Below are positions 12,558 through 15,038 of a stretch of 15,038 nt of DNA, in pieces. The position numbers and the translations under genes are program-made. Numbering within the stretch: the first letter of the stretch is position 1; every line of letters begins with the position of its first letter. The notes under the pieces were generated by a model, which was not told the origin of the DNA, did not search any database, and saw only the letters and a program-made list of their open reading frames with translations. The stretch is taken from contig UQZO01000031.1 of the NCBI GenBank assembly GCA_900545545.1, forward strand, positions 1-15,038. The letters run 5' to 3'. The stretch comes from an uncultured Subdoligranulum sp. GTDB lineage: Bacteria > Bacillota > Clostridia > Oscillospirales > Ruminococcaceae.

Positions 12558-13898
12558 ATGAAAAAACTTACCTTCCGGCAACTTCTGGTAGTTGCCAGCA
12601 TGCTCTTCGGCATGTTTTTCGGCGCGGGCAACCTGATCTTCCCGGCCTCCATGGGTCAGCTGGCGGGGCGCAACCTGTGGCTGGCCTCGGTGGGCTTTCT
12701 CATCACCGGCGTGGGCCTGCCGCTGCTGGGGGTGGCAGCCCTGGGCATCAGCCGGGAAGAAGGCCTGCTGGAACTGAGCAGCCGGGTCAGCAAAGGGTAC
12801 GGGCTGTTTTTTACCTGCCTGCTGTATCTGACCATCGGCCCCTTTTTCGCCATTCCCCGCTGCGCCACGGTATCCTACACCGTGGGCATCCAGCGCATGC
12901 TGCCCGAAACCGGCCAGAATCTGGCGCTGGCGGTGTTCTCGCTGGTGTTCTTCGGGGCGGTGCTCTTTTTCTCCCTGCGCCCCGGCGAGATCCTGACCTG
13001 GATCGGCAAGGTGCTCAACCCGCTGTTTCTCTGCTTCCTGGCGGTGCTGATTCTGCGCGCCCTGACGGCGCCCCTGGGCTCGGTGGCAGACATTGACCCC
13101 ACCGGCAGCTACGCCACGGCGGCGCTGCCCACCGGCCTGCTGGAAGGCTACAACACCATGGACGCCCTGGCCAGCCTTGCCTTCGGCATCATCGTCGTCA
13201 ACGCCATCCGCGGCCTGGGGGTGGAAGAACCCGGCCAGGTGGCCAAAAGCACGGTGCTGGCGGGGTTGTTCAGCTCGCTGCTCATGGCGGCCATCTACCT
13301 GATGGTCACCGTGGTGGGCGCCCAGAGCCGCGGCCTGTTTGAGGCTTCCAGCAACGGCGGCGAGGCCCTGGCCCAGATCGCCGAACACTATTTCGGACCG
13401 GCCGGTGCGCTGATCCTGGCGGCCACCGTCACCATCGCCTGCCTGAAAACGGCGGTGGGCCTCATCACCAGCTGCGGCGAGACCTTTGTGAAGATCTTCC
13501 CTCACGGGCCTTCCTACCGGGTGTGGGCGGTGACCTTCTGCGTGGTGTCCTTCCTCATCGCCAACCTGGGGCTGAATGCCATTCTGGATTATTCCACCCC
13601 GGTGCTGATGTTCCTGTACCCCTTGTCCATCGTCCTCATTCTGCTCACCCTCTGCGGCGGGTTCTTCGGCAACGACAAAACCGTGCTGAAGTGGACCATC
13701 GGCTGCACGGCGGTGGCGTCGGTCTTTGACCTGCTGCGCACCCTGCCCGGCGAGACCCAGGCATTCTTCCACCTGGAAGGGGTCGTTGCATGGGCCCAGA
13801 ACTGGCTGCCGCTGTGCAAGCAGGGCTTCGGCTGGGGGCTGCCGGCCTTTGTGGGGCTGGTCATCGGCCTGGTGCTGCGCCGGGTACGCCGGGCCTGA
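12558..13898 (+). CDS. brnQ: Branched-chain amino acid carrier, LIVCS (BrnQ) family
   Basis: A 446-residue polytopic permease that should import leucine, isoleucine and valine with a cation (Na+ or H+). The N-terminal family hallmark MLFGMFFGAGNLIFPASMG covers residues about 15-33, followed by the usual LASVGFLITGVGLPLLGVAALG helix. About twelve hydrophobic segments extend to the end. Other LIVCS-like segments are GPFFAIPRCATVSYTVG, GYNTMDALASLAFGIIVVNAI and LIANLGLNAILDYSTPVLMFLYPLSIVLIL. I chose the ATG at 12558 because the hallmark then sits at its normal distance and GAGG precedes it. An in-frame ATG at 12534 would add eight residues without a ribosome site. It is a single-gene unit with its own promoter, ending 22 bp before a bidirectional terminator. 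Confidence 0.95.
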   Translation: MKKLTFRQLLVVASMLFGMFFGAGNLIFPASMGQLAGRNLWLASVGFLITGVGLPLLGVAALGISREEGLLELSSRVSKGYGLFFTCLLYLTIGPFFAIPRCATVSYTVGIQRMLPETGQNLALAVFSLVFFGAVLFFSLRPGEILTWIGKVLNPLFLCFLAVLILRALTAPLGSVADIDPTGSYATAALPTGLLEGYNTMDALASLAFGIIVVNAIRGLGVEEPGQVAKSTVLAGLFSSLLMAAIYLMVTVVGAQSRGLFEASSNGGEALAQIAEHYFGPAGALILAATVTIACLKTAVGLITSCGETFVKIFPHGPSYRVWAVTFCVVSFLIANLGLNAILDYSTPVLMFLYPLSIVLILLTLCGGFFGNDKTVLKWTIGCTAVASVFDLLRTLPGETQAFFHLEGVVAWAQNWLPLCKQGFGWGLPAFVGLVIGLVLRRVRRA

Positions 13899-13920
13899 GC
13901 TTCGCTTTCCCGTACCATAG

Positions 13921-13961
13921 AAAAAGCCCGCTGCCGCGGTTCTCCGCGGCGGCGGGTTTTT
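13921..13961. terminator. Bidirectional intrinsic terminator between brnQ and the phosphodiesterase gene
   Basis: AAAAAG, CCCGC, T, GCCGCGG on the left pairs with CCGCGGC, G, GCGGG, TTTTT on the right (two G/T wobbles, loop TTCT). The flanking A and T tracts let it work in both directions. It lies between convergent genes, only 3 bp from the end of the minus-strand gene. Confidence 0.94.
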
Positions 13962-13964
13962 GCT

Positions 13965-14708
13965 TTAGGCGTGGTATCCGGCAAGGCTGCGGCGCAGTTC
14001 CAGCGCCAGCCTGGGGTCGTTGGTGATGACGTCGGCCCCTTCCTGCATTAACCAGCGCAGGTCGGCTTCTTCGTTCACGGTCCAGACCCGCACGGCCAGC
14101 CCGCTGGCCAGATACCGCTGCAAGAGGTCCGCCATCTTCACGTTGTACAGCCCCGGATGCAGGCCGCCCACGCCGTGGGCGGCGGCGTACTGCTCCACAT
14201 CGCAGATGATATCGCTGAAGAGATAGGCGGTCTGTGCATCGGGGGCCAGCTGACGGACTTTTTCGATGCTGTAGTGGTTGAAGGAGGACCAGATCACCCG
14301 GTCCTGCATGCCCATGGCCTCCACCAGGCGCAGGGCCTTTTCCTCAATGCCGTCGTACCACAGGATGCCGGTCTTGATCTCGATGTTGACCAGCATGCCG
14401 CTGGGTTTCACAAGGTCCAGTACCTCCCGCAGGGTGGGGATGCGCGCCTGGGCAAAGCCGGGCATACCGTTGTCAGCGCACAGGGTCTGCAGTTCCGCCA
14501 GGGTGCGGTCCTGTACCAGGCCGGTGCTGTTGGTGGTGCGGTCCAGGTTTTCGTCGTGGATGACAACGATCTCGCCGTCTTTTGTCAGGTGGATATCCAG
14601 CTCAATGCCGTCGGCGCCCTGCTCCATGGCCAGGCGGAAGGCCGGCAGCGTGTTTTCCGGCGCGTAGGCGCTGGCGCCCCGGTGGGCAAAAACCTTTACC
14701 TCTTTCAT
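13965..14708 (-). CDS. Glycerophosphodiester phosphodiesterase (GDPD family)
   Basis: Hydrolyses glycerophosphodiesters from phospholipid turnover to glycerol-3-phosphate and an alcohol. With 247 residues and no signal peptide it is the short cytosolic UgpQ-like form. Catalytic and metal residues are in place: H9-R10-G11 with APENT (16-20), GIELDIHLTKDG (34-45, E36 and D38), the second catalytic His H51 in VIHDENLDRTT, E110 and K112 in VNIEIK, SSFN (141-144), VWTVN (208-212) and ITNDP (228-232). The ATG at 14708 follows AAAGGA. The frame is open further upstream to the contig end, where it runs into adapter, so the longer version beginning MYKRQ is an artefact. Its leader contains a terminator hairpin (14729-14760) very close to the ribosome site, hinting at attenuation. 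Confidence 0.95.
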   Translation of the reverse strand: MKEVKVFAHRGASAYAPENTLPAFRLAMEQGADGIELDIHLTKDGEIVVIHDENLDRTTNSTGLVQDRTLAELQTLCADNGMPGFAQARIPTLREVLDLVKPSGMLVNIEIKTGILWYDGIEEKALRLVEAMGMQDRVIWSSFNHYSIEKVRQLAPDAQTAYLFSDIICDVEQYAAAHGVGGLHPGLYNVKMADLLQRYLASGLAVRVWTVNEEADLRWLMQEGADVITNDPRLALELRRSLAGYHA

Positions 14709-14728
14709 CTTGTTCGTCCTTTCTGTGC

Positions 14729-14760
14729 AAAAACCGGGAAAAGCCTGTGCCTTTCCCGGT
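14729..14760 (-). terminator. Intrinsic terminator in the leader of the phosphodiesterase gene
   Basis: In minus-strand RNA, ACCGGGAAA and TTTCCCGGT form a 9-bp stem around a 10-base loop (hairpin 14733-14760), followed by a run of five U (14729-14733). It ends only about 20 nt before the ATG. It may end transcription of the upstream gene (stop at 14915) or act as a regulated attenuator for the phosphodiesterase. Confidence 0.78.
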
Positions 14761-14859
14761 CTGGTTATCGTATCGGCTGGGGGCCGGTTTCCGGCCTGTG
14801 AGGCGGGCGGATGCCGCACCTTGCAGGCCGCGGAACCGTGTCGGCTTTTTACACCCCCT

Positions 14860-14868
14860 ACAATAGCA
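14860..14868 (-). promoter_or_regulatory. Possible extended -10 promoter for the phosphodiesterase gene
   Basis: The minus strand reads TGCTATTGT, an extended -10 (TG-N-TATTGT), about 150 nt upstream of the ATG. No good -35 is present at 16-18 bp. The resulting leader would be about 145 nt and would contain the terminator hairpin at 14729-14760 and a GGCCGG/CCGGCC stem. Confidence 0.35.
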
Positions 14869-14914
14869 CGTTTTTTACGGTAAATCCATACGGCGGGGTG
14901 AATTTTTGCCGGGT

Positions 14915-14990
14915 TTAGCGAGGCGGGCGGTTCCGTTTGCGGCGATAGAGCAGCAGAAGCCCTGCCGCAGAAAGGGCTGCCAGACTGCCC
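14915..14990 (-). CDS. C-terminal fragment of a possible cell-wall-sorted surface protein
   Basis: Reading leftward from the contig edge, one frame gives 24 codons before a TAA stop (14915-14917). The residues are GSLAALSAAGLLLL followed by YRRKRNRPPR. A short hydrophobic helix ending in a strongly basic tail is the classic end of an LPXTG sortase substrate or of a simple C-terminal membrane anchor. The LPXTG motif itself would lie beyond the edge, so sorting cannot be confirmed. The fragment is too short to name. The competing frame, which continues into the phosphodiesterase gene, has no such pattern. Confidence 0.5.
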
Positions 14991-15038
14991 CTGTCTCTTA
15001 TACACATCTCCGAGCCCACGAGACCGTACTAGATCTCG
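14991..15038. other. Nextera read-2 adapter with i7 index (not genomic)
   Basis: Mosaic end CTGTCTCTTATACACATCT (14991-15009), adapter arm CCGAGCCCACGAGAC (15010-15024), an 8-base index CGTACTAG (15025-15032, which I recall as Nextera i7 N702), then ATCTCG, the beginning of the P7 flow-cell sequence. This is untrimmed read-through sequence. Genomic sequence ends at 14990. Confidence 0.99.

Noticed and set aside
26..14990. CRISPR arrays, tRNA or rRNA genes, prophage or insertion sequences
   Set aside because: No regularly spaced repeats, tRNA-like folds, integrase or transposase genes were seen on either strand.
14709..15005. N-terminal extension of the phosphodiesterase beginning MYKRQ
   Set aside because: It starts in adapter, crosses a terminator hairpin and a strong ribosome site, and lacks protein-like composition. 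The family start is at 14708.
1..15038. 25-bp inverted terminal repeats suggesting a transposable element
   Set aside because: The repeats are exactly the Nextera mosaic end plus adapter arm, followed by an index and P7 sequence. No transposase lies inside.

Overview
The window reads as one contig from a GC-rich, low-complexity-free bacterial genome. Genes are closely packed, Shine-Dalgarno sites are strong (AAAGGAG, AGGAGG), sigma-A promoters are of the TTGACA-N17-TATAAT kind, and there is a LytTR/GHKL two-component pair. Together with the thiW-thiM-thiE-thiD-thiC gene set, a BrnQ carrier and a possible sortase-type protein tail, this suggests a gut Clostridia bacterium of the Oscillospiraceae / Faecalibacterium-Gemmiger-Subdoligranulum kind. 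That placement is inference. Both ends are Illumina Nextera adapter sequence (1-25 and 14991-15038), so the genomic part is only 26-14990.

Layout. (1) 26-863, plus: 3' part of a hypothetical multi-pass membrane protein, closed by a bidirectional terminator shared with thiC. (2) 928-5573, minus: a thiamin operon in transcription order promoter - TPP riboswitch - intrinsic terminator - thiW - thiM - thiE - thiD - thiC. It makes and phosphorylates the pyrimidine half (ThiC, ThiD), imports (predicted, ThiW) and phosphorylates the thiazole half (ThiM), and joins them (ThiE). No thiazole synthesis gene is present here. (3) 5611-8114, plus, divergent from the thi promoter: LytTR response regulator, GHKL sensor kinase, then a lone OmpR-type DNA-binding domain preceded by a 21-bp-spaced repeat that may be the LytTR target. 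(4) 8139-12421, plus: a tightly regulated operon with a strong promoter, two TTAG-N6-CTAA dyads and an intrinsic terminator in the leader. It encodes a 108-residue four-helix membrane protein with two H-X13-H motifs (diheme cytochrome b-like pattern), two CydD/CydC-type half ABC transporters, and a YbaN/DUF454 membrane protein. (5) 12491-13898, plus: promoter and brnQ-type branched-chain amino acid carrier, ending at a bidirectional terminator. (6) 13965-14990, minus: glycerophosphodiester phosphodiesterase with a terminator hairpin in its leader, and the last 24 codons of a protein whose tail looks like a cell-wall sorting signal.

The best candidate for something little described is region 4: a small histidine-paired membrane protein locked into one operon with a CydDC-type exporter and under two-dyad control. 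The sequence suggests heme or redox homeostasis, but this is not demonstrated. The thiamin region is well understood. The adapter ends matter practically, because ordinary gene calling gives two chimeric proteins starting with adapter-coded residues.
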